64,000 nt of DNA, taken from positions 149,464 through 213,463 of the forward strand of contig SIJG01000082.1 in NCBI GenBank assembly GCA_023374025.1, given 5' to 3'. Position 1 is the stretch's first letter; each line of letters opens with the position of its first letter. Source of the DNA: Heterodera schachtii (lineage: Eukaryota; Nematoda; Chromadorea; Rhabditida; Heteroderidae). The position numbers were made by a program, and so were the translations under genes. Below the pieces are notes generated by a model. It was not told the DNA's origin. It made no database searches and saw only the letters and a program-made list of their open reading frames with translations. This document shows positions 21,501-32,169 of this stretch, one piece after another.

Positions 21501-22290
21501 GCAAAGTTAGAACTATAAGAATACAAAAAAAATAAAATTTTATTAATAAAAATTGAATTATTGTAGGGCCGAGTCCGAAAGTGGTCTCCAAAATCGGCAT
21601 TTTCCACGACCACCAACTAACAAAATTCTTTAATAGGGTTCTTGGAAATTCCGAATTTATTCTTTGCTCCCCGATTCGAAGTTTTCCGCATTCGGAAGCG
21701 ACGACACATGGGAGGTTTGCTGGCCTGCTTGTGGCGCGTTTTGATGTGCTTCAAGCAGTTGCCTAACCATGTCCATCAATTGTTGAACCGTCGTATTTGC
21801 CATTTTGATTATGTCGTTCACCAGTTTATTGATAATAGCGCCAAGATACTAACAGTGCCAAACTGTTAACAGGGAACGACCAAAAATGTTTAATGTCGCC
21901 TAGACAATAAAGAAAGTAATCCACAATCAGCTAAAAATTAAATGCCGGCGACTCTCTCAAAAAAGTCAAACTGGAATGTGCTTTATTGGATGCTTTAAGC
22001 ATTCCAATAAATTCCAAAAGCAGCTTTAAAAATATTTAAATTCAGTTGAAGGCCCGCAGAGACGCAATTTCAAATTGCAAACAAACAAATATCTGCTCTC
22101 GGGTTTAGCTAATTGCTATGCCGTTTATTAGCAAATGAAGAATCAATATTTTGTAAAACGAATTAAAGAAATAACAAATTTTTGCGTGAGGGCGGTCATT
22201 TGGGTACCTGCCTAACAATTATAAAGCATTTAAATTCTAAAATTTATCAAAAAATTGCTAGATAATATGCATATTCAATTGAAAATCACA
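18590..22290. other. Long AT-rich intergenic stretch, no clear gene
   Basis: Mostly AT tracts with no supported coding region. Three patches differ in composition: 19690-19850 is G-rich (GGGGGACGGAGAGGGGGG, then CCTCCGCCGGCCGGGCG), 20480-20610 has balanced composition, and 21560-21910 includes a possible gag-like relic (listed separately). 20820-20870 and 21020-21090 are near copies of each other (AAATTAGCACTAATTTTCTGAAACAAT). 19480-19640 is a near copy of 19290-19400. Confidence 0.45.
21648..21842 (-). pseudogene. Possible retroelement gag N-terminal relic
   Basis: On the minus strand a short frame reads LGAIINKLVNDIIKMANT, then VQQLMDMVRQLLEAHQN, and stops after FESGSKE. A helical, Gln-rich N-terminus after a GGCGAC-type leader is seen in some LTR elements. 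No zinc knuckle, LTR or pol is found nearby. It could also be unrelated host sequence. Confidence 0.22.
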
Positions 22291-22299
22291 AATAAATCA

Positions 22300-22732
22300 C
22301 TTTGCCAACCCAATTAATGTTAATTAGACGATCAAAAATACGATTAAAATTAATAATAGGTGGAGTTTCATTTTTTTTTTAAATTCTCAAAAATAATTGA
22401 CATTTTTTCTTCGCAAATATAATGTTAACATTAATACCTGACAAAAATCGCAAAATCTATTGATTTCTTCAAGAAAAACCTACTCAATCGGAAATAATAA
22501 TAGAGGTATTCGCTATTTTTTTTCTTCTTAAATATTTCATTAAATGGTATTTGTTATAATTTTTTCTTTTCTGATCCCTCATTATTAATACATATTAATG
22601 AAGATGATCAAAAATTAAGAATTGGGGAAAAGTTAAATATATTTATACAGATTTTAAAATTTGATCTTCACAAATAAAATGCCACAAATCGAAAACAAAA
22701 ATAATAATTTACATTGAAAATCCAAAAATAAA
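22300..22732 (-). pseudogene. HTH family 5' remnant and flank debris
   Basis: At 22371 on the minus strand an ATG begins MKLHLLLILIVFLIV, followed at once by a stop, which is a decayed signal peptide. 22380-22510 is the type-B flank (AATATAATGTTAACATTAATA, TTGATTTCTTCAAG). 22540-22720 has scattered pieces of the family (AATATTTCATTAAATGG, TTGATCTTCACAAATAAAATGCCACAAATC) with no open frame. Confidence 0.5.
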
Positions 22733-23428
22733 TCATTGTTCTTCTCCGTTTCTCTGAAACATTTCTTCTCCAAATTGTTTCTTCCATCTTGAAATGCTAT
22801 TTTTGTTAATTTTCAATCTTTTAGCAATTTGAAAGTCACTCATTTTTGGATTTTCTTTTTTTATTTTCCAATAAATTTTCATTGTTTCCATTTTTTCCTT
22901 TTCCGTTTTTCTTTTACAGAAAATTCCAAATTTTCTCTTCCAATTTTCAATTGTTCTATAGCTAACTCCAATTTTCTTGCCAATTTCATCATAATTTTGG
23001 TCCCATTCTTTTGGCGAATATTTTCTTTTTTGTTTAAATTCATTTATCATTTCAATGAATTTTTGCACAATTTCTATTTTTTCTTCATTGGTTTTTAAAT
23101 TGTAGCTTTTATGTATTTGTTTATAAAGGCCCAATTCTTTAATCCATCTATAAATTTTGGTTCGATTTGTCCCCAATTTTTTCGCTATTTTTGAATTAAT
23201 TTTAGGCCATTCTTTTGCTGAATATTTTCTTCCTTTTTGCTTTATTTTCTCTTTTATTTTGTAATATTTTGAAATTATTTCTCTTTTTTCTTCCAATTTT
23301 TCTTTTTCTTCCCATTTTTCTCCAAATATTTCATCAAATGATTTCTGTTGCATTCTTTTATCCACTGATCCAACGTGATTAACGACGACCAAAAAAACAT
23401 TTAAAGAGAATAATAGACATAATTTCAT
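22733..23428 (-). CDS. Secreted protein with three HTH repeats, intact (231 residues)
   Basis: The frame is open from ATG 23428 to the stop at 22735-22733. The signal peptide is MKLCLLFSLNVFLVVVNHVGS. The block SFDEIFGEKWEEK is complete. Repeat A closes with IYRWIKELGL, repeat B with IENWKRKFGI, repeat C with ISRWKKQFGEEMF, and a short tail QRNGEEQ follows. It lacks the extra Glu/Lys run seen after the block in the 17730 copy. The upstream flank (23429-23760) carries the acceptor, GATCAAAAATAT and TTCCCTACTTTCTTTGC in minus orientation. No introns are needed. Confidence 0.84.
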   Translation of the reverse strand: MKLCLLFSLNVFLVVVNHVGSVDKRMQQKSFDEIFGEKWEEKEKLEEKREIISKYYKIKEKIKQKGRKYSAKEWPKINSKIAKKLGTNRTKIYRWIKELGLYKQIHKSYNLKTNEEKIEIVQKFIEMINEFKQKRKYSPKEWDQNYDEIGKKIGVSYRTIENWKRKFGIFCKRKTEKEKMETMKIYWKIKKENPKMSDFQIAKRLKINKNSISRWKKQFGEEMFQRNGEEQ

Positions 23429-23790
23429 TTCAAATAAGAAATATTTCTAAAACAAATTAAATTAAAGCATTAAAATGAATTTATTATTTTAATTTGACAG
23501 CATATCATTGATGGCAAATACTTATAGAATTAATAAATTTTCTCACTAATTATATAATAAATAATTTTAAATAAATTATAATGAAATAAAAATAAAATTA
23601 TTCCATGTTTAAATAAACATTTTTTATTCATACTGCTGATCAAAAATATTTTTGTTATTCCCTACTTTCTTTGCAATTTCAATTACAAGAGTAGAGTAGA
23701 AATTATTTATTTAAATAATATTCTTACTTTCAATTACCTAATATTTATTTTGCCAATGTTAAATAGCCAAGTAATAAAAGAAAATTTTTA
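23429..23790 (-). promoter_or_regulatory. 5' flank of intact HTH gene 22733-23428
   Basis: Read on the minus strand: GCAAAGAAAGTAGGGAATAAC near 23660-23680, TTTTTGATCAGCAGTATGAA (the motif with a small insertion), AATAATAAATTCATTTTAA, then TTTTAG at 23447-23452 and the ATG 19 bases later. A block matching GCGAAGTAATAG...AAATTTTCTT lies further out. Confidence 0.5.
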
Positions 23791-24950
23791 ATAAAAAACG
23801 GATATTTTCCTGATTATGCAAGCAAATCATTTTAATGTAATTATTGCTTATTAATTAAGATGATCAAAAAACAATTAAAGAGAAAAATAGGCAAAAAAAA
23901 AATTAATAAATCTAATTAATTTTTGATGATTTTTTTCACTTAATTGTAATTTTTCTTTTTACTTATAAAATAAAGTAAGAAAAATAAACAAATTAATTGT
24001 TATTTAAATCGTTGAATATCTATATTTTATTTTTTTTATTATGAAAAATGCCAATTTTTTCTTCCAATCTTTTATTACTTTTCTTGGAATTTTTTCCTAA
24101 TAAATTTTTAATTTTACCATTTTTTTCTTTCTCGGTTATAATTTTCATTTCATAATTTCATTAATGGAAATAATTAAAAAAGTTCTTCTAAATAATATAA
24201 AATTATTTTTTCGCACAAATAAATTTGATTATTTTTCTTTAGGGATTATTAAAATATTGATTAACATAATAATTTAAATTATAAATATCGAATTTAAAAA
24301 ATGGTTGGCAAATTCGCGGATGAGCAACGTAAAATTTTTATCATTTTGAAATATTTTTTCACCATTTTTGGATATTCTCTTTTTATTCCCTACTTTCATT
24401 GCAATTTTTATGACAAAAGAAGAGTAGAAATATAATTATTCAAAAATTAATTCTTATTTACAAATGCCCAATATTTATTTTATTAAATGTGCCGATGTAA
24501 ACCTCGAAGTGATCAAGAAAAAATACCTATGATTATTATAATCATTTGAATTATAATAATATTAAAGTTAAAATTAAGTTGGCAAATTTGCGGATAGGAA
24601 GAAAACGGAAAATCTAATTTCAATCAGACAGCCAATTCCTCTTAATTCATCACTTTCGCTATGTTAGGGCATCAAATTAACTAATGTGGTTAGAGGCGGA
24701 TTTATATTGATAGAAACTTGGAAATTGTTGGGTTTCGATTCAGTTCAGTTTTCATTTTGGATTTTTCGGACATTTTCGCTTTTCTCATTTTTGCCCCAAA
24801 ACATTTCCTTTGCCATTCATCCACAAATCCATCACTCAACTTTGACCTATTTTCCCATTTATCTTTGGCCAACCATTTGTAATGTCACTCGCCTGGCCCC
24901 TCCCATTATGTCAGTATTTAAGCTCAAAGAAATGTCAGAATTTCAATAAT
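23791..24950. other. AT-rich spacer with an orphan HTH flank
   Basis: No gene is supported. 24378-24600 holds a family flank in minus orientation (TTCCCTACTTTCATTGC, AATGCCCAATATTTATTTTAT) with no gene behind it. 24750-24950 has more balanced composition with several small frames that I cannot assign. Confidence 0.4.
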
Positions 24951-24959
24951 AGATGGGTT

Positions 24960-25847
24960 GAAAAAAGAATGGGAAAGAAGGTTGATGCAAATGGGACTGT
25001 GAAGAGAACCGCGTGGCATAACAACAAAGACCTTGTATTACCAACCATTTTGACCCGCGGTTCAAATTGTCAAACTATTTGGATCCAGAGAGACATGATG
25101 AATATACGCGGTGGTTGATAGACGCTGCCGAAACTGTTTACTCGAAAGATGCATGTCTATTGAATATCCGCTTCAAAAAACAAATTAATTCAGGAACGAA
25201 CGTTTGATGTCGATGTCCAAAATTATCCGGATGCTGCCGATAAATTTTCAAACAATTTGTTCACTGAATTTGAACAAGAAATGAATTTGATAATTTTTTG
25301 TTGGCCTCGCCAATTCCAAGACCCGCCGTTTTGAACGCCCGACAAAAATCAGAGGCGAAATAAATAAACCAGAAATTAAATAACAAACTATTTTTATACA
25401 GGTTGAAGTCAATGAATATCTCCGAGCCAAAAAAATAAATATCAATGCAGATCCAATTTCTTATTGGTCTGGCGCAAACGAATTGAAATGGCCTCTTTTG
25501 ACTAAGCTATCAAAAAAATATTTCTCAGCCCCAGCTACATCGACTGAAAGCGAACGGCTTTTCGCCACCGCTGGGTTGATTGTTACAGATCTGAGAAAAC
25601 GTTTATTGCCTGAGAATGTGGACAAACTTTTATTTTTGCATCACAATCTTAAAATTTATGATTTTGATTTTGAATAAAATTTTTGGGAAAAAATTATTTA
25701 AAAAAATCGGAATCGTAATCGGAATCGCAATAAATCGGATTTTGGGCCATAATCGTAATCGGTTTTAAAACCGTACCGGATTTTTGGCCATAATCGGAAT
25801 CGGCGATTTAATCGGAATCGGATTTTGTCTGGCTCGGCACATCCCTG
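24960..25847 (+). pseudogene. hAT transposase relic with one terminal end
   Basis: A segment at about 25051-25207 encodes FDPRFKLSNYLDPERHDEY and a following TRWLIDAAE, the hAT 'DPRFK' region. 25483-25677 encodes the C-terminal hATC dimerisation domain: LLTKLSKKYFSAPATSTESERLF, shortened here to SAPATSTESERLF, then a DLRKRLLPENVDKLLFL run and a stop. Between them the frame is broken by stops and shifts. 25700-25847 carries subterminal AATCGGAATCGG repeats and ends in GCCGAGCCAG-type sequence closing with ACATCCCTG, the inverse of CAGGGATGT. The left end was not found, so the element is truncated and inactive. Confidence 0.75.
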
Positions 25848-26365
25848 CTCTGCACACGGAAGCCCAACAACTGTTTTTTTTGTTGCCATTCATTATGTGA
25901 AAAGTTAAAAAATGGTTGGCAAATTCGCGGATGAGAAAAAAGATGTAAAATCTAATTGAGCCTTAAATTTCGACACAAATCTAATATTTTTGAATGTAAA
26001 AATGTCGGCGTAAAAATTTTCAAATGTTGCAGAAAATTTTATATAATATATTAATCAATTTTGATAAAAATAACAATGAAAGAATAATTTCATAATTCTA
26101 AAAAATGTATTTTATTTATTATTCATAGAAAAATTAAAAAATTAGAAAATTGCTCGTGTTTTTATACATGAAAAAACGGAAAAACTATATTTTCTGAAAA
26201 TGAATGATCACATATAAAATCTTTTTTTTAATGAATAAAAATTTTTAGACAAATAAATTCGATTTTACTTTATTTCCGATTTTTTGTTGAAACAAAAAAT
26301 TCCAATTTTGAAGGTTGTGATCGGGGAGGGATTCAAAAGGAAGTTCTTAAAAAATTATCCGTTTT
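25848..26365. other. AT-rich spacer, no gene
   Basis: AAAAATGGTTGGCAAATTCGCGGATGAG at 25909 repeats 24300-24325. The remainder resembles the 3' flank of HTH copies in inverted order (AATTATTTCAT..CATTGTTATTTTTATC). Nothing coding is seen. Confidence 0.4.
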
Positions 26366-27055
26366 TCAATTCTCAAACATTTCTTCTCCAAATTGTTTCT
26401 TCCAATTACAAATATTCGCATTTGAAGTGTTTACAATTTTAGCAATTGTATTATCACTCATTTTTGGATTTTCTTTTTTTATTTGCCAATAAATTTTCAT
26501 TTTTTCCATTTTTTCTTTCTCATTTATTCTGTTACAGAAAATCCCAAATTGTTGCTTCCATTTTTTAATTGTTCCATGGTTAACTCCAATTTTCTTACAA
26601 ATTTCTTTATAATTTTGGTCCCATTCTTTTCTTGAATATTTTCTTTTTTTTTTAAATTCTTTGGTCATTTCAATGAATTTTTATACAATTTCGAGTTTTT
26701 GTTCATCAGTTTTTGATTTATAGCATTTATATATTTTTTGATGAAGTCCAAATTCTTTAATCCATCTATAAATTTTCCTTCGATTTGTGCCCAATTTTTT
26801 CGTAATTTTTGAATTAATTTTGTTCCATTATTTTTTTGAGTATTTTCTTCCTTTTTGCTTTATTTTTTCTTTTGTTTTGTAATATTTTGAAATTATTTCT
26901 CTTTTTTCTTCCAATTTTTCTTTTTCTTCCCATTTTTCTCCAAATATTTCATCAAATGATTTCTCTTGCAAATTTTTCTTTTTTGGTTCAACATAATTAA
27001 CTTTTATTAAGACGATCAAAAATAAAATTAAAGAAAATATTAGGCATAATTTCAT
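26366..27055 (-). pseudogene. Secreted triple-HTH copy with two nonsense codons
   Basis: One frame of 230 codons runs from ATG 27055 to the stop at 26368-26366. It is complete apart from two TAA codons, at 26830-26828 (in the YSKK-WNKI region of repeat A) and near 26684 (before KFIEM in repeat B). All domains are present: signal peptide MKLCLIFSLILFLIVLI, SFDEIFGEKWEEK, and repeats A, B and C ending KKQFGEEMFEN. No indel is needed, so this is a young pseudogene or an allele. The flank at 27056-27460 is well conserved, with CCCTACTGATCAAAAATA in minus orientation. Confidence 0.8.
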
Positions 27056-27770
27056 TTGACAGATGAGATATATTCTAAAAATAATTAAATCTTAAAACAT
27101 TAAAAAGTGAATTTATTATTTAATTTGACAGTAATTATTTATGACAATTACATATATATTTAATATATTTTCTCACTATTATTTAATGAATATTTTTAAT
27201 AAGATTGAAATTAAATAAAAAATAAAGTAATTCACGTTTAAATAAACATTTTTATCCCTACTGATCAAAAATATTTTTTTATTCCCTACTTTCATTGCAG
27301 TTTTATGAGCAGTAGAGCAGAAATATAATTATGCAAAAATTAATTCTTATTCACAAATGCCCAATATTTATTTTTAAAATATTCAAATAATAAATCGCCA
27401 AGTAAAGAAAAATTTTTTTAATAAAAAACCGGATAATTTCCTGATTATGCAAAAATCATGCTCAAAACCTTTAATAAAATAATAGTAATAATTTCATTTT
27501 GTATGAAAATTCTCAAAATAAATTGTATCTATTTTTGAAAAATATAATTTTAACATTAATAGGTTTTTTATACATGACAAAAATCGCAATTCAACTGATT
27601 TCTTAGAAAGCAGGAAAAATTAATTCATCGGATTTAATAATAAATATTTCATTAAATTTTTCCTACTGAACAAATATTGGCAAGAATAAGAAAATAATTA
27701 TTAAATTGTAAATATAATTTTCTTTCCAAAATAACAAATTAAATTTTATAATAAAAAATTTTTCGTAAAT
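27056..27770 (-). promoter_or_regulatory. Tandem family flanks upstream of 27055
   Basis: 27056-27470 is the type-A flank with TTTTTATCCCTACTGATC and TTCCCTACTTTCATTGC. 27490-27770 is a second, type-B flank (AACATTAATAGG, TGATTTCTTAGAAA, CTGAACAAATATTGGCAAG), which in other places (34860-35130, 52040-52340) sits directly before a gene. Its own gene has been lost here. Function is inferred. Confidence 0.45.
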
Positions 27771-28269
27771 GGTCAATATGTACCTACATTCTTATTCCTA
27801 AACAAAATTTATGGAAAATAGGCACTAAAAAGCTCAAATTTAGGGAGGAGGGTGTAAAATCGTAAAATTTTGTCCAAAACCAAAAATTAAGCCAAATCAA
27901 TAGTTGAACATATATAATATTTAAAAAATACTGTTTTTCTTGTATGTCTTTATGAATTCCGGGGACTTCAAGCCTTCGTTCTATCCTAATTTTAAGACCC
28001 ATTAAACTTGGAATTTTAATTAATGGAAAATTATTTTACGAATTGACAATTATTTTAGTCAGTAGGATAAAATTATTAACGAAAATTTTATTATTATTAT
28101 TATTATTTGCAATTTAGTAGGATTTTCTTATTTTTACGTTAAATCAGTAGAGTTATGTTTTCATATAATTTTTTAATTAGAAAAAATTAATATTTTTATG
28201 CATTTATACGGCCAAAAAAATATATTGCAAATTAAAAAAATTGGAAAAACCATTTTTGAGACGACAAAA

Positions 28270-28974
28270 ATGAAATTATTCACTCTATTATTTTTAATTA
28301 TTTTTTTAATTGTTAAAATTGAATCAGAAAAGAAAAAAGTGCAACAAAAGTCATTTGGCGAAATATTTGGAGAAAAATGGGAAGAAAAAGAAGAAGAAAA
28401 TTTGTAGAAAAAAGAGAAATAATTAGAAAATTTTATAAAATAAAAGAAAAAATAAAGGAAAAAGGAAGAAAATATTCAACAAAAGAATGGAACAAAATTG
28501 AAGGAAAAATAGCAAAAAAATTGGGGACAAATCGAAAGAAAATTTATAAATGGATTAAAGAATTAGGACTTAATCAAAATAAAAGTCACAAATCAAAAAC
28601 TGATGAAGAAAAAATTGAAATTGTAGAAAAATTCATTGAAATGACAAAAGAATATAAGCAAAAACGAATATATTCAAGCAAAGAATGGCGCCAAAATTAT
28701 GCCAAAATTTGCAAGAAAATTGGAGTAAGCCGATTCATAATTGAAAAATGGAAGAAACACTTTGGAATTAGCAATAAACGCACAGCGAAGAAAGAAAAAA
28801 TTGAAAAAATGAAAAAGTATTGGCAAATAAAAAAAGAAAATCCAAAAATGAGTGACAAAGAAATTGCAAAAATATTGAATATTGATAAACAGAGTTTTTT
28901 AAATGGAAAAAACAATTTGGAGATGAAGAAATCATTTAGAAGTTTAAAACGCGATTCTTGATAAAAATATTAGC
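28270..28974 (+). pseudogene. Secreted triple-HTH copy with two frameshifts
   Basis: The ATG at 28270 opens a signal peptide (MKLFTLLFLIIFLIVKIES) and the SFGEIFGEKWEEK block. Relative to other copies one base is missing near 28404 (AATTTGTAGAAAAAAG), which gives a TAG. The downstream frame (28377-28961) then carries repeats A, B and most of C (IYKWIKELGL, IEKWKKHFGI, KYWQIKKENPKMSDKEI). A second shift in the T-run near 28895 garbles the final KWKKQFG into NGKNNLE. The upstream sequence (28050-28269) lacks the strong type-A motif. Confidence 0.75.
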
Positions 28975-29116
28975 CATAATTATAAATAATATTTTGTCAT
29001 ATGAACTTTGCTTTAATTTTTCATCAGCTGATCAAATTGTTTAATTTCGGTAATTAAAATACAATTAAAAAGCATAGTAAAAAAGAGTTCATTATGGCAT
29101 TATTTTATGTCATATA

Positions 29117-29245
29117 TCAGGGATGGCACGGAATTCCGGTTTCCGACTTTCAACATTTTTGGGGTCGGATTCAGGGGTGGGCGCGAACAGAAAAATCCCG
29201 CGGTCGCGGATCGCGCAAAAAAATCCCGCGCATGCGCATTTAAAA
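29117..29245 (+). mobile_element. Truncated hAT-like terminus pair
   Basis: CAGGGATGGCACGGAATTCC at 29117 matches the left end of the element at 54157. At 29173 another CAGGGGTGGGCGCGAAC-type terminus follows, with GC-rich CCCGCGGTCGCGGATCGCG. No matching right ends are seen nearby. These look like broken hAT ends beside the microsatellite. Confidence 0.5.
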
Positions 29246-29289
29246 CTCAAAATTTTCCAACTTTTTAAATTATTTTTAAACTTTTTAAA

Positions 29290-29815
29290 AAGAGGTGAAA
29301 AGAGAGAAGGAGGTAAATATAGAGAGGGAGAGATAGAGTGAAAGAGAAAAGGATAGAGAGAAAGAGAGAGAGAGAGAGAAGGAGAGAGAGAGAGAGAAAA
29401 AACAGTGAGAGGGAGAGGTTTTGAAAAAGAAAAAGAGAGAGAGAAAGAGAGAGAGAGGAGAGAGAGAGAGAGGAAGAGAGAAAAAAAAGAAAGAGAGAGT
29501 GAAGGAGTAGAAAGAAAGCGAGAGCGAGAGAGCGCGCGTTATAGTGAGATGGAGAAAAGAGGGAAAAGAGAGAGAAAAATAAAGATAGTGAGATGGAGAG
29601 AGAGAGAGAAAGAGAGAGATAAAGAAAAGAGAGGGAGTGAAAGAAAAAAAGAGAGAGACAAGAGAGAGAGAGAGAGAGAGAGTAAAGAGAGAGAGAGACG
29701 AAGAGAAAGAGAGGGTAAGAGAGAGAAAGAAAAAAAGAGAGAGAGAAAGAGAGGGAGAGTAAAGTGAGAGAGAGAGAAAGAGAGAGAGAGAGCAAGAGAA
29801 AGAGAGGGTAAGAGA
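29290..29815 (+). repeat. (GA)n-rich imperfect microsatellite, about 0.52 kb
   Basis: GAGA and GAGAAA runs with occasional interruptions such as GCGAGAGCGAGAGCGCGCG. Open frames on both strands across it consist only of Ser/Leu/Phe or Arg/Glu/Lys and are artefacts. It directly abuts an HTH fragment at 29815. Confidence 0.95.
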
Positions 29816-30111
29816 TATTCCAAAAAAGAATGGGACCAAATTATGCCGAAATTTGTAAGAAAATTGGAGTTGGCTATGTAACTATTGTTAAATGGAAGAA
29901 ACAATTTGGTATTAGTCAAAAAATAATCATGGAGAAAGAAAAAATTGAAAAAATAAAAATTTATTGGCAAATAAAAAAAAATCCAAAAATGAGTGACAAG
30001 GAAATTGCCAAAACATTGAAAATTCACCAAAATAGCCTTCGAAAATGGAAAAAACAATTTGAAAAGGAATTTAATTCAAATTTTGAAAAAGAATTGAGGA
30101 AAAGAAAGTAA
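29815..30111 (+). pseudogene. HTH family 3' half joined to the (GA)n array
   Basis: Family sequence begins in repeat B (ATATTCCAAAAAAGAATGGG, then NYAEICKKIGVGYVTIVKW) and continues through repeat C (KIYWQIKKNPKMSDKEIAK, LRKWKKQFEKEF) to a stop at 30109-30111, with a tail FEKELRKRK. The frame from 29830 is open, and upstream of it a one-base shift is needed. The signal peptide, block and repeat A are missing and the microsatellite stands in their place. KKNP lacks the Glu of KKENP. Confidence 0.7.
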
Positions 30112-30649
30112 TGAAACTAATGATAAAATAAAATTTTACTTCTATATTCCACTGTTTGTTCCTATAATTATTATTTACTGAACCAATTTAAAAGAAATTT
30201 GAAAATTTTCTTTACCAACTCAATAATTTTTTTTTGTTTTTGATTAAATAATATTAAGTATTATTCTTAATTTTTTCTTTTTTTTAATGCTAATACTAAA
30301 TTATTTCCTCTATACAATTTGCGGAAGAATTGTTTGAGAATTGAAAATGAAAAGAAATTACATTGATCCCTCCCCGATCATGACTGACCTTTTCAGAAAA
30401 TCATAATCTTATGGTTTTTTGTGAATTAAAAACTTATCAATTTTCTATATTTTTTGAGAATTAATGAAATTATTCTTTCATTGGTTATTTTTATCCAGTT
30501 GTACAATATGAGATATAAAATTTTATTAGAAACTAGACTTTATCGAATTCATTTTTTAATCAATATTTTAAAAAAGTTTTACTTTCTATGGAAATCTTAA
30601 ATGTTCAAAATTTGAATGGTATGAAATAAAAATAAGTTTTTTCTATTAT

Positions 30650-30920
30650 TGACCAAGTTAATAAGCAGTAATTACACCCAATGATTTTGCACGATTTTTG
30701 CATAATCTCAAGAAGTTATCCGATTTTTTTTATTAAACTTTTTTCTATTACTTCACGATTTGACATTAGAACATTTAAAAAAATAATAATACGCATTTGT
30801 AAATAAAAAATAATTTTTAAATATGTTTATACTCTACTGAACATCAAAATTGCAATGAAAGTAGGGAAAAACAAATATTTTTTGATCAGTAGGGATAAAA
30901 ATGTTTAGTTCATCTTTAAA
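30650..30920 (+). promoter_or_regulatory. 5' flank of HTH copy 30921, shortened
   Basis: TTAATAAGCAGTAATTACA, ACTTCACGATTTGACATT, GAAAGTAGGGAAAAACAAATA and TTGATCAGTAGGGATAAAA are present. The usual 190 bases between the last motif and the ATG are deleted, which leaves the motif about 25 bases from the ATG and removes the TTTTTAG acceptor. Confidence 0.5.
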
Positions 30921-31157
30921 ATGAAATTATTTCAAATATTTATTTAAATTTTATTTTTGATCGTCCTAATGAATTTTATTTATGTTGGAACAGTGGATAA
31001 AAAATTGCAGCAGAAATCATTTGAAGAAATATTTGGCGAAAAATGGAAAGAAAAAAAGGAACAAAATTTTGAAGAAAAAAGAGAAAAAATTCAAAAATAT
31101 TATAAAATAAAAGAGAAGATAAAGCAAAAAGGAAGAAAATATTCAACAAAATTCTAA
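30921..31157 (+). pseudogene. HTH family 5' fragment with stop in the signal peptide
   Basis: From ATG 30921 the frame gives MKLFQIFI, then a TAA at 30945-30947, then LFLIVLMNFIYVGTVDKKLQQ and the SFEEIFGEKWKEKKEQ block, ending after GRKYSTKF at 31157 where family sequence stops abruptly. Repeats A (core), B and C are absent. What follows (31158-31560) is a repeat with GCTGATTTTTGCTGATTT segments that are also seen near 2105-2125. Confidence 0.7.
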
Positions 31158-32100
31158 CTTGGTTTGAGGCTTCTAAGTCCACTTTTTTCATGCTGATTTT
31201 TGCTGATTTCTCGATTTTTTGATTTTTGTGCTGATTTGGCATTTTGGTGCTTTTTTGTGCTGTTTCGTCATTTTGAGCAATTTTTTAAAATATTTTAAGC
31301 AATTTTCAAAAAATTTATTAACAAAAATGCAATAAAAACGAAAAATACACCCCCTAAGAATCGACTCGAAAAATTTCAGAACAATACACCCATAAGAAAT
31401 GAAAAATTTTATCAAAAATTAATTCATCTCCTTATTTTATTATTTTTTTGACAAGATTTTGATTTTTTAAAATTAGGTATCTCATTACATTTTTAGCACC
31501 TATTTTGGAGGTTTTTTATAATCAGGGAGCAAATAAACGTTTTTTGGCGGCTTTTTTCAATTTAAAACATTAAAAAATGAATTTATTATTTTAATTTGAA
31601 AGTATATTATTCATGGCAAATACATATATAATTCATATATTTTCTCAGAATAAATAATTTTAAGAAGATAATAAATAAATGAAAAAATAAAATAATTCCT
31701 CGATTAAATAAACATTTTTATTCCTACTGGTCAAAAATATTTTTGTTATTCCCTACTTTCATTGCAATTTTGATGACAAGAGCAAGAGTAGAGTAGAAAT
31801 ATAATTATTGAAAAATATCATTTTTTACAAATGCCAAATAATTATTTTTTCAATGTGCCAATGTTAAATCCCGCATTAATTAAGAAAAAATAAATCGGAT
31901 AACTTCGTGAGATTATACAAAAATCGTGCAAAATTATTTGATTTTTTCTTTATACTTATAAAATAAAGTAATAAATAAACGAATTAATTGTTAATTAAAT
32001 CTTAGAATAAATTCATTTATTTAAATATCTTAATGATATTTTTATGAGCTTTTGATTTATCTGAATCTTTTGATTTGAAATAATACATATAAATTACCGT
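31158..32100. other. Repeat insertion then orphan HTH flank in minus orientation
   Basis: 31158-31560 is a non-coding repeat with TTTTTGTGCTGATTTGGCA. 31565-31950 is a complete type-A flank read on the minus strand (TTCCCTACTTTCATTGC near 31750, AATGAATTTATTATTTT near 31577), but the gene it should serve is gone. The rest is AT-rich. Confidence 0.45.
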
Positions 32101-32104
32101 GGTG

Positions 32105-32156
32105 AGTCGATCCAAAAAAAACTCAGTGTGGGCGTTCCAAAAAAAAAACTCAGTGA
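32105..32156 (-). repeat. Two inverted units of the 1022-1483 minisatellite
   Basis: CCAAAAAAAACTCAGTGTGGG and a second unit ending CTCAGTGATTGATTGG are the reverse complement of the array at 1022-1483. Both arrays end beside CAGTGATTGAT, which suggests the unit came from one element end. Confidence 0.7.
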
Positions 32157-32169
32157 TTGATTGGTCATT

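Noticed and set aside
21275..21616. A hydrophobic 113-codon frame on the minus strand
   Set aside because: Its composition is what AT-rich DNA gives by chance (Phe, Leu, Ile, Asn). No domain or homologous copy was seen.
29265..30057. Ser/Leu/Phe-rich and Arg/Glu-rich open frames over the GA array
   Set aside because: They are microsatellite artefacts. The same holds for 61550-62224.
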